From Sphagnum magellanicum (Eukaryota > Streptophyta > Sphagnopsida > Sphagnales > Sphagnaceae), in the NCBI GenBank assembly GCA_021904315.1, contig CM038914.1, positions 434,001-498,000 on the forward strand: a stretch of 64,000 nucleotides of DNA, written 5' to 3'. Positions 49,490 to 61,500 of this stretch are shown one piece after another. Position numbers and translations under genes: made by a program. Position 1 is the stretch's first letter, and every line of letters starts with the position of its first letter. The notes under the pieces were generated by a model that saw only the letters and a list, made by a program, of their open reading frames with translations, searched no databases and was not told where the DNA came from.

Positions 49490-50010
49490 GCATTAAACAA
49501 GCCATAGAAGATGTAAGGCTTGCAAATGTTATACAAGTTGTGATTGACAATGCAAGCAATTGTAAGCTTATGGGTAGGATTATTATAGTTGAATACATGC
49601 ATGTTGTGTGGATCCTTTGTGTCACACATCAACTTGACCTCATGGTTGAAGACAATGGAAAAATTATTTAGGTGAAGAAAATGTCGAACATTGCAAAAAA
49701 CATCGTGACATTTGTCACAAAAAGCCCAAGGTGCTAGCAATGTATAAGCCACATGGAGATCTAAAACTAGCTAAGTTTTCCAACACCCGTTTTGTTATGA
49801 TGTTCATAGTTTTAGAATGGTTGGTGAAGGTTCACAAAAGTTTGAAGCAAATGGTAGATTCAAATGCTTGGTATGAATGGAATAATTCTAGAACTCAAGA
49901 AATTCACATCTTTGAAACTTTTTTTTTTTTTCATGATTTTTGGAAGAATGCCTAAAAAATAGTTACAAATTTGCCACAATTTATACAATTATACGCCTAG
50001 TAGACAAGGA
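49490..50010 (+). pseudogene. hAT-type transposase (DUF659-like) fragment, degenerate
   Basis: Plus-strand reading gives segments in the order of plant hAT-related transposases with a DUF659 region: NVIQVVIDNASNCKLMGRI (about 49,527-49,583), then VTHQLDLMVED (about 49,620), RFVMMFIVLEWLVKVHKSL (about 49,787), QMVDSNAWYEW and FWKNA..KIV (about 49,940). Stops and small frame breaks interrupt it, and the N- and C-terminal parts were not found. The minus-strand open frame 49,312-49,752 covers the same DNA and is taken to be its shadow. Confidence 0.7.
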
Positions 50011-50396
50011 AGGTTATACAATTGGGTTGTTGAATTAAAGGCATCAACTATTTATAGACAAACTTGTGCATGATTCATATTACTAAGTAATAGCTGGTAC
50101 ATTAACTTGTAAGTAATCTACTATAAAACCAAAGTTGCATATCCAATGTAGTGGAAAGCACAAAACCTTCTTGCCTAAAAGCTATCGTAGCAATAATATG
50201 TTAAAGGAAAAAAAACATGCGTGAATCACACAAAGCCAATAATAACTACATGCGAAGGTATCAAGGCAAGAACCATTTTGAACTAATAGTAATTGCATTT
50301 TGGTAGCTTGTAGTAAATGCATTTTAGTACATGGGAAATTGTTTGTTAAACTAGCTCGAACTATCTTGATTATTTGCATGGAAGGAATTCACATGA

Positions 50397-50879
50397 TTAT
50401 TTGCATGATGGGATGATTTGTATGATGGGTGTCAATGTTGACACATTCACACCAAAACTCCCATTCATAGAACCATCAATTATTATGATAATCCCAATCG
50501 AATTATGAAGACACTCAAAACGATTATGAGGTAAACCTTTTGTAAAGATATTGGGAAGTTGGTTTTCCATGCTAATGTAGGCCATAATAATCTCACCATT
50601 TTCATATTTATCCTTAATGATGTGGTATTTGACATTGATGTGTTTGGTATGTCGATGGAATTATGGGTTTCACACTAATTGAATCACAACTTGGTTGTCA
50701 CTCCATAACTCAATCGAAATTATTTGTCCATATCCAAGATCTTCCAACAATCTATGCATCCAAGTGATTTCATTGGTTGCCACATGTGTGGAAATATATT
50801 CAACTTTTGTGGTGTTCCCTATGGTGCAATCTTGCTTCTGTGAACCCCACGTCACAAGTCCTCCATTGAGCATGAGCAT
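50397..50879 (-). pseudogene. Copia RNase H domain
   Basis: Two minus-strand pieces: LVTWGSQKQDCTIGNTTKVEYI ... LWSDNQVVIQL (50,879-50,670), with the Glu of VEY and Asp of SDN, and the C-terminal ENQLPNIFTKGLP (50,585-50,397). The usual sequence between them is interrupted by a frame break. Confidence 0.88.
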
Positions 50880-51151
50880 AAAGCTAGACTAAGAGTTTTG
50901 ATCATTCAAATCCATAGAAAAATCGACATCACAGTATGAATGCAAAACATGATTCTTGCTACTACCACAATGTGTAATCATCATCAAAATAATGCCTACA
51001 AGTACTTCATGATGCATTTCAATGTTGTAATATGCTACATTTGGAAGTTTTTGGTGAACTTGGCTACATGTGCAATTACAAACGAAATGTCAAACCTTGT
51101 GCCCAATTGTGCAAATTGCAAGTTCCCAATAATCTTTTAGTAACAAAAAGA

Positions 51152-51950
51152 TTATTGATCTTTTATGCTTCCATCTCCCGTGTGCATGCTTAAATTAGAT
51201 ACATTATTAAGGTCAGTAGGTGTAACCACTGGAATATAATTTTCATACCCATATTTCTTCAACTTAAAAAACATGTATTGAGTCTGGTCAATTTGAATCA
51301 AACACTCCTCTCTCACTTGAATGATACGTAATTCAACATATACTTCTGGATAGCTTGTTGTGATTTTGAAAGCATCACCCATGAAGGACAAAATGTGTTC
51401 AATGGAATCCTCCTTGATGTTGCATGCCATACCATCATCCACCAAAATGGTTACAAATAAGCAAGGGTCTAATGTACTGTAGTATGCACATCCATCAAAA
51501 ATGGTGGTAACAAGATTATATTTAATAAGAAACAAATTGAACTTCTTATTCTAAACTCTGGAAAACCATCAAAGGCACATACAACACAATACACAATCTA
51601 CAAACTTTCCCCACTTCTTTAATGTTTTCAAATCCTAATGGATGTGTCATGTAAATCTTTTCATTTATTTCACCATATAGAAAAGATGTACGAACATCAA
51701 ATTGGGTGATATTCATATCCTTTGTAATTGTTATGGAAAACACTATTTTTATTGAGTCAAATTTCACAATTGGGCTAAATGTTTCCTTGAAATCCACCCC
51801 TTCCTTTTGGGTGAACCCCTTAGCCATCAACCTAGCTTTGTAGCGATCCACACTTTTGTTAGCTACAAGTTTCAATTTGTACACCCGCTTGTTTTTTACT
51901 ATTTTCCTTCCATTTGGCAACTTTTGATACTCCCAAGTTCCATTTTCCAT
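51152..51950 (-). pseudogene. Copia reverse transcriptase
   Basis: The start (NGTWEYQKLPNGRK, then YKARLMAKGFTQKEGVDF, TFSPIVKFDSI and ITQFDVRTSFLYGEI) lies at 51,950-51,546. The second part at 51,535-51,152 carries ILVDDGMAC at the catalytic YVDD position; the usual Tyr is Leu-Val here. A frame break near 51,540 separates them. Confidence 0.88.
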
Positions 51951-52499
51951 CAGAGAATCAAACTCCTCCTACATGATTTATATCCAATGTTTTTTTTTAA
52001 AGACCATTGCTTCTTCAAATGATTTAGGCTCATCAGGAATACTAACAGAGATTGCTGCAAAAGCATAATTGTTTCAATCAATAGGGAAGATCCATTTTAT
52101 ACCTTGTAAGTGGCCTTTTGTGTCTAGAACCAAATTCATGAGTTGGTGCACCTACTACCACATTTGGAACATCAACCAACTCTATTATGACTAGTGGTGT
52201 CTTTGGCTCTAAATCTAGTGTTCCCATTATTTCATTCAACCCACTTCCTGGATCACTTGGCACTGTTGGATTATCAAGTTCATCTTGAAATTAATTAAGT
52301 ATAATTGGTAGCACTACTCCCACTCCTTATGCATGCCCTTCAAATCCAATACTTGATCCTACAATCTTCCAAAGATTGGTTATTTGGTGGATAATTTCTT
52401 TTACGATTCAACCTTCTCCATTTGATGTTGGATTTGCTACAGGGGTTTCATCAAACAACACATCTTGACTCTCCACAATTTTCTTGGCATTAACATCCC

Positions 52500-53330
52500 A
52501 TAATTTGTATGCTTTGCTTGTGTAAGAACAATCCATTAATATCCCTTTTTTACTCTTGGGTGATAACTTGTGTTGTAGTTTTTTGGCAACATGAAAGTAA
52601 ACATTTTATCCAAAGACCCTTGTGGGCCATGAAGGCTTGATCTAGAACCATGTTCTAAAAAATGTTATGTCGTCCAATGTTCTTGTCCAAGTTCTATTGA
52701 GTATATACATTATTGCATTCATAACTTCCCCCCAAAATTGGATGTGGATGTTGTTTGCATGTAACATACTTTTTGCAGCTTCCATTATTGTCTAATTATC
52801 TCTCTTAAAAGCACCATTTTGTTTTTGTGTATATCTAGTTGTGAATTCTTATTTTACTTCTAGCTATTCAAAATAGCTATTGAATTCTACACTAATGAAC
52901 TCGCTCCCCCTATCAATGTGGAATTTTTTAACATTTTCCCTATTTCATGTCTAAAGCGTGCCATAAACTATTTTAGACATGCCATGACCACAACTCCTAT
53001 CTTGGATTTAATAAATTCAATCACTTTAAATCCAGTAGCATCATCCTTGAACAAAACAAAACAAAATAGTGAACTCCACCTTCAATGGTTTGTTGCATTG
53101 GACCACACAAGTTAATGTGCATAAGGTCCCTAAGTAGTTGTGATCTTTTTCTCAATTCATTCCATGGAAACTACTTCCTATGATTTTTCCTTTATGCACA
53201 ACTAACACAAAACTCTTTTTCTTTACCTTCCAAGATCAAGCCATCAACCATTCCATTTGTTGCCATTTTTTCTTATCATGGTGTGATTTAAATGTGTTAG
53301 TCATCTATGCCACATAGACAATGTCTATGT
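52500..53330 (-). pseudogene. Copia pre-integrase and integrase core
   Basis: Read in pieces on the minus strand: NGMVDGLILEGKEKEFCVSC, HINLCGPMQQTIEGG, VLFKDDATGFKVIEF, GSEFISVEFNSYFE and FWGEVMNAIMYILNRTWT. These correspond to the zinc-like pre-integrase end and the DDE core. Many stops and frame changes interrupt them. Confidence 0.82.
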
Positions 53331-54299
53331 GCTTTCTTTATTTATCTCAACACCAAATGATCTTGCAACATTTGCATGCACAACCTCTAGATCATCCTTA
53401 GTGACAATTTCTATCTCCAATTAGTATGTCATTTTGCCTTTGGGCCCAAATTCTTTAAGTTGTACCGAAAATCTTCTCACATCGTCACCCTTTTATACTC
53501 CTTGTATTTTTTTTCCACCATCAACATCACTACAACGAAAGGTGTCCTTATACACCAAGTGATTTCACTAGATTTTGAGCAAATTCACTAGTCTTAGTAA
53601 ATGGAGATTAGTTAGAAAGTAGTGAATTCACTAGTCTAGTGCATGGGGACTAGTGAACTATATCCACATTTTGTGATAGTGCATGGACACAAAGTGGATG
53701 AAAATGATGTTTCTAGATATAGGGTGGTCTAAGTTATCATATTTCAAAATATGACAAGTTTTTGTTCATTAATGTGTACAAGAATGAAAATATAATATAA
53801 AATTAAGGACTGCATCAAGGACTACCTCTACTTTGTCTTGGGTGGTGCACCTTACAAAATTTGGAACCCTTTGGTCACCCTAGTCATGATCACATTTCCT
53901 TCTTGGATCAATTGGTAACCGTCTTTCATGTGCAAATTGAAGGTGTTCTTTTGAGCTATTATAAAGCATGAAAATAGGGCTTTTGCTAAGATTCGACACA
54001 TGCAACACATTTGTTAGCACACTCATTTCATAGTTGTCACTATTTTTGACTTGTACCAAAATGTCTCCAAACTTTTTTCACTTTCATCTTAACTCCATTA
54101 ATGCCCTTAATTGGTTGATCTTTTGTTCTATTGATGGGTTGATAAGTTTTGAACCATGACCTTTGATTTGTCACGTGTTACATACAACCACTATCAATGT
54201 ACTAATGCAAGTTACGAAACTTTGACGAGTTCACCATGAAAGTTTTGTAAGGGCATCCTGATTTCTAATTATTTGACCTATCACTTTTTTTCTCTTTTC

Positions 54300-55080
54300 C
54301 TTTATCTACATCTTCATATGCACATTTTCAAGCCCAATGCCCCTTTCTTCCACACTTGTGGCATTTTGAGTTCTTTTTTTTCTTTTCATTCTCCTTGTGT
54401 TGTGCTTGACATTGCTCATATGTGAGGGTAGGTCATTGCGACTTGTTGCATGTTTCACTAGCCTTCAATGAGGCTGCATATGTTGTCACCTTTTTAACAC
54501 CTCCCTCTAATCTATTCTTTAATCCTATTTCTTGTTGGAATAATCGAAGGGTGAAATTCTCCAAAGTCTTAGTGACATCTAGAGTGCTATCCAATGCAAA
54601 CATGACACTGTCATATCTAGGAAGTAAATTGTTCATGATCTTGGCAGTGATGGCCTTAGTAGTAAAAGTCTTATTTCTTCTGTTGGTTAATTGACTTCAG
54701 ACCATTTCAATCTTGCCAATGTATGAAGCAATGGTGTCTCCTTCCACCATATCACATTTGAAAAACTTTGTTGCAATGCATGGACATTTTTTCCGAAGTC
54801 TTTTCTTAGATAACATGGACCTTGTCCCAAATAGCATGCAACAACATACTCCACATGCTTCTTGTCAAGTGCTTGGCACATAAGACTGATCATTTGATTG
54901 TCATGCTTCTTCCAATCTACTTGAGCTATTCCAATAGTTGTTGGTACATCACTTGTGGATGTAAAAAATTTGTACGAAATTCATTGATTGAGGATAGGGC
55001 AACAGTGGTCTCAACAATCAAAATGGTTCCATTGACACATCCATGTGGTTGTTTTTGTCTACCATCCATTATGAAGCCAA
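54300..55080 (-). pseudogene. Copia Gag with zinc knuckle
   Basis: Minus-strand open pieces at 54,893-54,687 (ALDKKHVEYVVACYLGQGP, ending in a LKWSEVN junction) and 54,636-54,433 (MNNLLPRYDSVMFALDS) match copia Gag helices. A CCHC knuckle (CHKCGRKGHWA then KC, one in-frame stop) lies near 54,310-54,365. Confidence 0.8.
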
Positions 55081-55110
55081 GATGATGGTTTTATGGCACC
55101 AAAATCCCAT

Positions 55111-56098
55111 GAAGGTTAGATTTTTATATTGTTACAATTAAAAAAACATGTTGATCAAAATTCAATCAAAGATGAATTGTTGCAATTTTTTTACAAGGAA
55201 ATATATTTTTAGTAAAGAAGCTAATTTACTTCTAGACCCAATGTTGTGGCCCATTTCGTGGTGAGAGAAATTTGGGAGGCATGTGGTTAGATTGCAAAAG
55301 GTTGTTTTACTTGTCTTGTCACAAGATTGTATTGTTTCAATTTGTGAAAGGAATCCATCAATATGGGATCGAATTCAAACCAAGAAGATGAATAGGTTGT
55401 CCATGAAATAAATGGAGCTATTGATCTTTGTGCAAACCAATTTACAGGTCATTGAAAACCTTGGTGTTAGAATGCATTTGAAACAACTCAATCATGATAA
55501 TATTGACATGATCAAAATTCCAACAATGCCTTCGCAAGCTGAAGAGGAAGAAAATTGCTATGACTTCTGAACACAACAAGCTGAAAGGCATTTTCAAAGG
55601 AGAGAGAGAGAGAGATGCTCGTGACACCTTGAAATCAAAAAATGTGATCCTGAATTTTTTTTGATTTTGTTTGATGTTTAAACTAATTTTGACACATTCC
55701 CCATTTTTTCTTATGTTAATTTAATTTTTTTCCATCCCCTACCCCCTTTCTTTTCTAGTAAATGAAAACCTACCAAGAGTCAATAAAACAAAGCACCCCC
55801 CAAAAAAATTTAAAAAAATGGAGAAAAAGGTACAAGAGGGAAAGACCCAAGTCCAGGCAAAAAGAAGAAACCACTAATGAGGGGGACCACAAGGGGAACA
55901 TGAATGAATCAAGTACATTAAACCCTAAACCCCCCCTCCCCAAAGTTGCCATGCTTATTAAATGCTCACTAGTTTTAACCCATTCCCAACTTATTTGTGT
56001 CTAATAATGCTAATTGGGTTTTCTTTAATTCCCTATTTTTTTGGTTTTAAAAACAAAAGGCATGTCAGTTTTTATTTAATGGATTCTTTTAGTTTTGT
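55111..56098. other. Spacer between copia element and interspersed element D
   Basis: No gene seen. 55,785-55,905 matches 39,010-39,125. A (GA)n tract is at about 55,600-55,615 and a telomere-like ACCCTAAACCC at about 55,921-55,931. Confidence 0.5.
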
Positions 56099-56712
56099 TG
56101 GTCTTGCCTACCAAGCAAAGGCAAGGATATTGTGTTCAGATTCATTATAGAGTATAGTAGCTTAAGGGATTTTTATATGCCCCTAGGTAATAATAATAAT
56201 AATAATAAGAATAGGTCTATTTTTATATGAGGATTTTGAAGAGATAAAATTTAGTGGAGGTAGGCTTGAGGGCTCAAAACGCAATCTGAAATTTGAGAGT
56301 GCCTCATGTGACATCATTTCAAACACTTTCAAAGTAAAGATTTTTTTTTTTTGTTTTGTTTCTTGTTGCCTTTCTTTCACAGCACTTGAATTATTCTGTC
56401 ATAATTATTATTATGAAAAATCCTTAATTACATCTGCATTAAAAAATATTAATACCTTTTATAATAATATTGGGCGCTAGGCCTACCTCCACTCCAGGTC
56501 CCAAAAGGGATCAACTAGTTTTTGTTTTTGGGCTTGTGTTGAAACTTGAGAATTTAGTTATGAGAGTTATAAAATCTTGAAGGATTTTGATTTCTTTTTA
56601 GAGGATTTTTTTTTGAAGATTATATATTTGGCGTGGTGAAATATTTGAGTTTCCATAATTAATTCTTGTTTTGCCTTAAATTACTTTTTTTTTTAATGTA
56701 AATGGCAAGGCC
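56099..56712 (+). repeat. Small interspersed element, copy D, with nested insertion
   Basis: Begins GGTCTTGCC and ends GGCAAGGCC (56,704-56,712), and matches copy A in both halves. About 280 bp near 56,250-56,530 is absent from copies A, B and C. That insert is itself bounded by AGTGGAGGTAGGC (56,253 region) and the inverse GCCTACCTCCACT (56,481 region). Confidence 0.75.
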
Positions 56713-56779
56713 ACACATCCCTTGTTTAAATAAAGCATTTCCCACTCAGCTTTTGCATGCGCGTTGTTTGTATCACGTT

Positions 56780-57240
56780 TCTCTCGCTCGCTCGCTCGCT
56801 CGCTCTCTGACGCAGCAGTCTGGAAATCCTTCGCACCAAATTTTGTTGTGTTTGCAGGCTTACTTTAACCAAAGGCTTCTCAAGTTCTCACGTCATTCCA
56901 TGATTCCTTTTATCCGATTCTTCTCGGAGGCGAAAATTTGGAATTCATGTGTTGTTTGTTGTGTATGCATGAGTTTTTCCAGATTTGCTTTCTCCAGACG
57001 GTAGCTTCAAATATTCGCTCATCATCATCGGAAGAGGAGGAGGAGGAGGAGGAGGAGTTGTCTCTGGTACGTCCGTCAATCGCATTGTCTAAGCTTGATA
57101 TTGAGGTACTTGTGTTTATTAGACTATTCCAGGCTCCCTCCAGGGCTCTGAAATCTGTGCATTTTTTCAGGATCGCATACTGTGCGCAGGTGGAGATGCT
57201 CTTGCTACTGCTGTTTTTCTCGTAGCTGTAGAAACGAAAA
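56780..57240 (+). promoter_or_regulatory. Candidate promoter/leader region of the LBP-like gene
   Basis: A (GCTC)n run (56,785-56,806) and a (GAG)n run (about 57,030-57,055) lie in less AT-rich sequence than the upstream spacer. The coding start at 58,595 is preceded by a splice acceptor (GATTTGCAG at 58,580-58,587), so at least one leader exon must lie upstream, most plausibly here. The exact transcription start cannot be set. Confidence 0.3.
57090..57201. mobile_element. Right-end fragment of the GAGCATC MITE family
   Basis: The stretch TTTTTTCAGGATCGCATACTG ... GGTGGAGATGCTC mirrors 23,110-23,226 of the intact element (GATTTTTTCAGGATCACAGC in the middle and GATGCTC at the end). No matching left end was found, so this copy is partial. 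Confidence 0.55.
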
Positions 57241-57592
57241 GGAAAGGAAATGCAGATTTGGTTGATAATTTTGCAGAGCTTTTTGGCTGGAGAGTGGCGG
57301 GAGAAACCTTTGGCACACAGTAGCTTTAGATACCAGCTGCAATATACAACTAGTTTGGAAACTCTTTGTTAGATTTCGATCTTTTCCTTTTTGTTTAAGC
57401 AGCTCCTTGTGAATCCTGAGAGGGTTGGTTGCACTCTAGAATATTGTGGAATTCGGCGTTCATGTTCGCAAGATATCACGATTCTCCAAAGCTATGTAGG
57501 TTGTAAGCTCATGTATTCCTAGGTTCTTCTGAGCAAGTCGTGGTTTGCGTGGACGCCTAGTGCCTACACCTGTGCAGCCATTGGCAAATGCA

Positions 57593-58410
57593 ATCAGAGA
57601 TCACCTTGAAAATCTCCTTAAAACTTGGCAGCTTCTGACGAACAGGGCTTAAGATAGGGGCCTGCAAGTGCAGCCAATATTGACAGCATTCTCATCTCAT
57701 AGTTTCTTTGCATTGTCCACCAGAATATCAGATCGCATGACTTGCAGAATCAGAGAAGGTTTTTTGCTTGACCTTGGTTTTCCAAGAGTAGACTCCCTTC
57801 TTCATTAAGTTACATGGCAGCTCACAAGATTCTAAAGACTTGATCCCCATGGTGACTCTTCTTAGGAGAGTACTGGTCTGTGAATATGGTCTTAATTATC
57901 TCCTCATGCAGTCTCCTCATGTTGTTGAATATCAGTGTACTCAGTTGATATGTGTAATTTGTTCTGCTTGGAAGAAAATCTAGTCAGACCATCTCGAAGA
58001 TCTGCTTGTACTTGGCAGATTCCGAACAGGGCTTGAGAATAGGGGCCACATGGTGCAGCCAATTACAGCATTCTCATGGCATAGGTCTTTGTGTCCAGCA
58101 GAAGTATCAGATTGTATGACTTTGCAGAATGACAGAAGGTTTTTCGCTTGGCCTAATTTGTTTCCAAGTGTAGGTCCTTGAGTTAGTTGCATGGCTTACA
58201 AGATTCAGAAGACTTGATCCCGTGGTGATGAGCTTCTTAGCACAATGGTCTGTGATGGTTAAGACATTAAGACCCTAAACCCTGAACCCTAAGACACCTT
58301 GGTTAGTCACCTTGAGTTCTGTGATTCATTACTAATCCTAGACCTAATTGCAATCTCCTCATGTTGTTGAATATCAGTTTTACTCAGATATATGTAGTTT
58401 GTTATGCAGG
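57593..58410 (+). repeat. Diverged tandem duplication, ~400-bp units, in the LBP leader region
   Basis: Unit 1 (57,593-57,977) and unit 2 (about 57,985-58,410) share blocks in the same order: CTTGGCAG.TTC.GA, GAACAGGGCTT, GCAGCCAAT, CAGAGAAGG/GACAGAAGG with TTTTT.GCTTG, AAGACTTGATCCC, and CTCCTCATGTTGTTGAATATC. Divergence is substantial, so the duplication is old. Confidence 0.75.
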
Positions 58411-58594
58411 TTGCATTTTATCTGCTTTTGGTGGTCAGCTTGTGGTTTTCCACATGTGCGAATCAAGCCATGTATATGGAGTTATTATGTCTTCCTTGAA
58501 CAGTGCCCACTGCTGCAGCTGTCTCTAGGTCATACATTTGTATGATGCTTGGAAAAGCCAACTGTTGTCTAATTGATAGATTTGCAGAGAGGAA

Positions 58595-61500
58595 ATGGGC
58601 GAGTCTGTTGGAGTAGCTGCCACTGTGTGTCTTCTTCTTTTTTCAAGCTTATTATTTCTGGGTACAGTAGACAGGGTAAACACATCTGGAACAAGTACAG
58701 CAGCAGAGAATCACAATCACAGAGTGCTCAAGCTTCTGGAAGCAGGCAAGGAACATGGAGAATCAATCAGGGTCTCAGATAAACCTCCACAAAGCCATTT
58801 TCCAATGGTTTTAGATCAGCAACTCAGAAATGAGCATTCTGGGGTTTCAAGAAGGCTTTTGCAAGCTGAGAAGAAACTGAAATCTACTGAAGAACAGGAA
58901 GAGGTACCCTTCAAATATTTTCTATCCATAGTTGAAGTTGTGAAAGTGTTTGATGGTGCTTCTGTATTTGTTCACATTGTCACTGCATCAGTCAACAGTT
59001 TCCATATTTTAAAGTTGCACTAGTGTCGGTTGCATGAACTTTTGCTGCATGAGGGAACTTTGAATTTGAGATCTTTATGGTTAAGGTTACAGAATCCCAT
59101 ATCAAGGAGATTAGATGCAATCCAATGCAGCCATTCTGGCCATATCACTGTTTACTTAGCAATGGTAAGGTTCTATCTCCACTTTCTTTCTTCTTTTCTA
59201 TTTTTTGATACGTGACATTGTGAAACATTGCAGTTATGGAGGGTCGATTTGAAGCTGGAAAGATTTCCAGAGCTGAATTCTCGTAATACTCTAAAGTACC
59301 TCACCAACAACAGTGAGGGAGCAGGAATTTTGGTAACCCTTTCTGAGGCAGGTATCACTTATGTGAAAGAAGTCCTGGTGAATGAAATACTGACAGAGAT
59401 TACACCACTTTCATTACCTGACATACATTCACAAGTGGCATGCCCAATTGGTCGAGTTGACACTGCTATTACTCATATTGAGTTATCAGGTGCAAATTTT
59501 TCTCACTCTGATGTTGATTTGGGAAAGACTGGAATCACAGTGACTGCTGAGGATATCAAGACAAAGATTCACCTTCATTGGGAATACAAATATGCGTCCA
59601 GTTATATTCCACTTCCTATAAGTGATGCAGGATGGGCTGATATAGAGGTCAGCTTTTGGCCCCTCCCTGTTTCCTTGATTGAGTTATATCTATGGCTAAG
59701 TTTGTTCCACATCTGTCATTACAGGCAAGAAGGCCAAATTGTGCAGTTGCATTCAATCAAATCATTCTCATAGATGGTAGCTAATGGACTTGCATTTGTG
59801 TTCAGTATGGCATCGAATAAAGTGCTTGGTCCTTGCCCCAAAAAGTTTTTGGCAGTGTGTTTACTGTTACTGATGTTAATTATGTCTTGGGTTTAGATCC
59901 TTGCTTGTATCAGCCATCTAAAATCAAATGAAGGTTACTCTCATAAGCTTGTTGGAGCTTGAAAGAGGATACTATTTAATTTTTGTATTAATTATGCCTC
60001 TTCAGTGCTAGCCAACATCATGACTGAGTCTTGCAATTGCTTCTGGATATGCAAGAGAAACTCAGGACACAGATTTTATATAATTTTCTGTTTTTAGCAG
60101 ATGATTATACTCATATCTAAACCCATTGTCAGGAGCTGGAATTTGTGGGGGGTACTAACAGTTAGTCAGAAACATTGATGATGAAGGTGACAGTCTGATA
60201 CTTTGTGAGTGGCACTTGCAAGGTCATGACATCATGACTATGTGTTTACTAAGATCTGTGTTTACTGCTAGTGAGCAGCCTTTCTATGCAAGATTAATTT
60301 GTATTATGTGGATTGGGCTGTATTAGAGGAGCTGATCATGTATTATGGTTTATCAACATGCTAAAGTATGATGGCCTGAGGCTTTCCAATCAAAACAAGC
60401 ACATCCAAGATTTTATAGGGTTTATAATTTAGTGCACTAGTGTCCTTGATTACATTCAGGTTTCTTAGCTTGGTTGGTTGCTGTAGTCTGCTTGCTTCCT
60501 CAACCAAGCCTCTTGCATGCCAGCCAACATTGTGACTAAGTATTACCATTGCTTCCAGAAATATGACAGGAACTCAGGACACAGAATATTTATATAATGA
60601 GTTGCCTGAAAATCTGGGCAGATTTTAGTTGACTTATCTGTGTCCACTGTCAGGAGCTGATCAACTCACTGTGAAGTCATGGTGGCTCTTCATGTTATTC
60701 ATGATGAAGGTGATGGTTTGACACTTTGTGAGTAACACTCATAAGGTTATGACTGTACTAATTCTTGTCATGTTAGTTTGGTTTTGCTGGAACTGGCAGA
60801 ACAGTTACCTTCAAAGTATTGTTGTGGAGTTTCTCTGCAATTGCATTGTTATATTATTTCCTCAAACCAAGCCTCAATTCCATGCACTGTGAATAAACCA
60901 TTGTGAGGATTACTCTGGTTCATGATGAGATTGAAGTAGTCGTTTGGTATGGAAGATATGACCTTTTAACTGAATACCCATGATAGACATGGCAAGTGTG
61001 AGGAAGTAATCAGATGCAAAAAATCTGCATTCGATCTGTGCTACTTGCACAGATGGGTTGACTTGCACAAATTTGCCTTCCAGGATTATGTACTATACCC
61101 CTAACTTGCTGATGTAGTAATTGCATGGAATGTAATGATTTGGTTCTTATATCAGCAAAGAAAACTATCACAGAATAGGATGAATTGCAACACTCCTAAC
61201 TTGCTCAGATTGTAATTTCATGGGATTAATTGACCTGAATCACCACCTGGAAAGAAAACTTGGGTCATTGAAGTTTGTGATGAATTTCCAGGTGATAGGC
61301 ATGCAAGCTCATGTGACTTTCACATTGCAAGCACATAATGGAACTTTGCGGTTAAATGTTGTGGAACGTGGGACCCATATTGAGTATCTGGACATCCAGT
61401 TATATGGTGGTGCTTCCTGGCTTTACCAGTGGTAACCAATCACTTTCTTGGCCATGGTAGTACACATTTAATTGGCTATGTTGGCTTAATTTCCTGCATG

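Larger units (their letters stand above)
50397..55110 (-). mobile_element. Ty1/copia retrotransposon, degenerate, LTRs not identified
   Basis: On the minus strand the order is Gag, CCHC zinc knuckle, protease region, integrase, reverse transcriptase, RNase H. Integrase before RT is diagnostic of copia. Stops and frameshifts are frequent. I compared the flanks at 50,060-50,400 and 55,110-55,380 and saw no convincing LTR pair. The 3' LTR might start at TGTCAACATTGACA (about 50,427-50,440). Confidence 0.9.

Noticed and set aside
49312..49752. 146-residue minus-strand open frame
   Set aside because: The plus strand of the same DNA shows hAT transposase blocks; the minus frame has no known domain.
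50060..55380. LTR pair for the copia element
   Set aside because: No convincing similarity was found by eye between the two flanks; a self-alignment would be needed.
56702..57225. Open frames with a polyglutamate run upstream of the LBP gene
   Set aside because: They rest on a (GAG)n run and on MITE sequence, overlap in two frames and have no domain.
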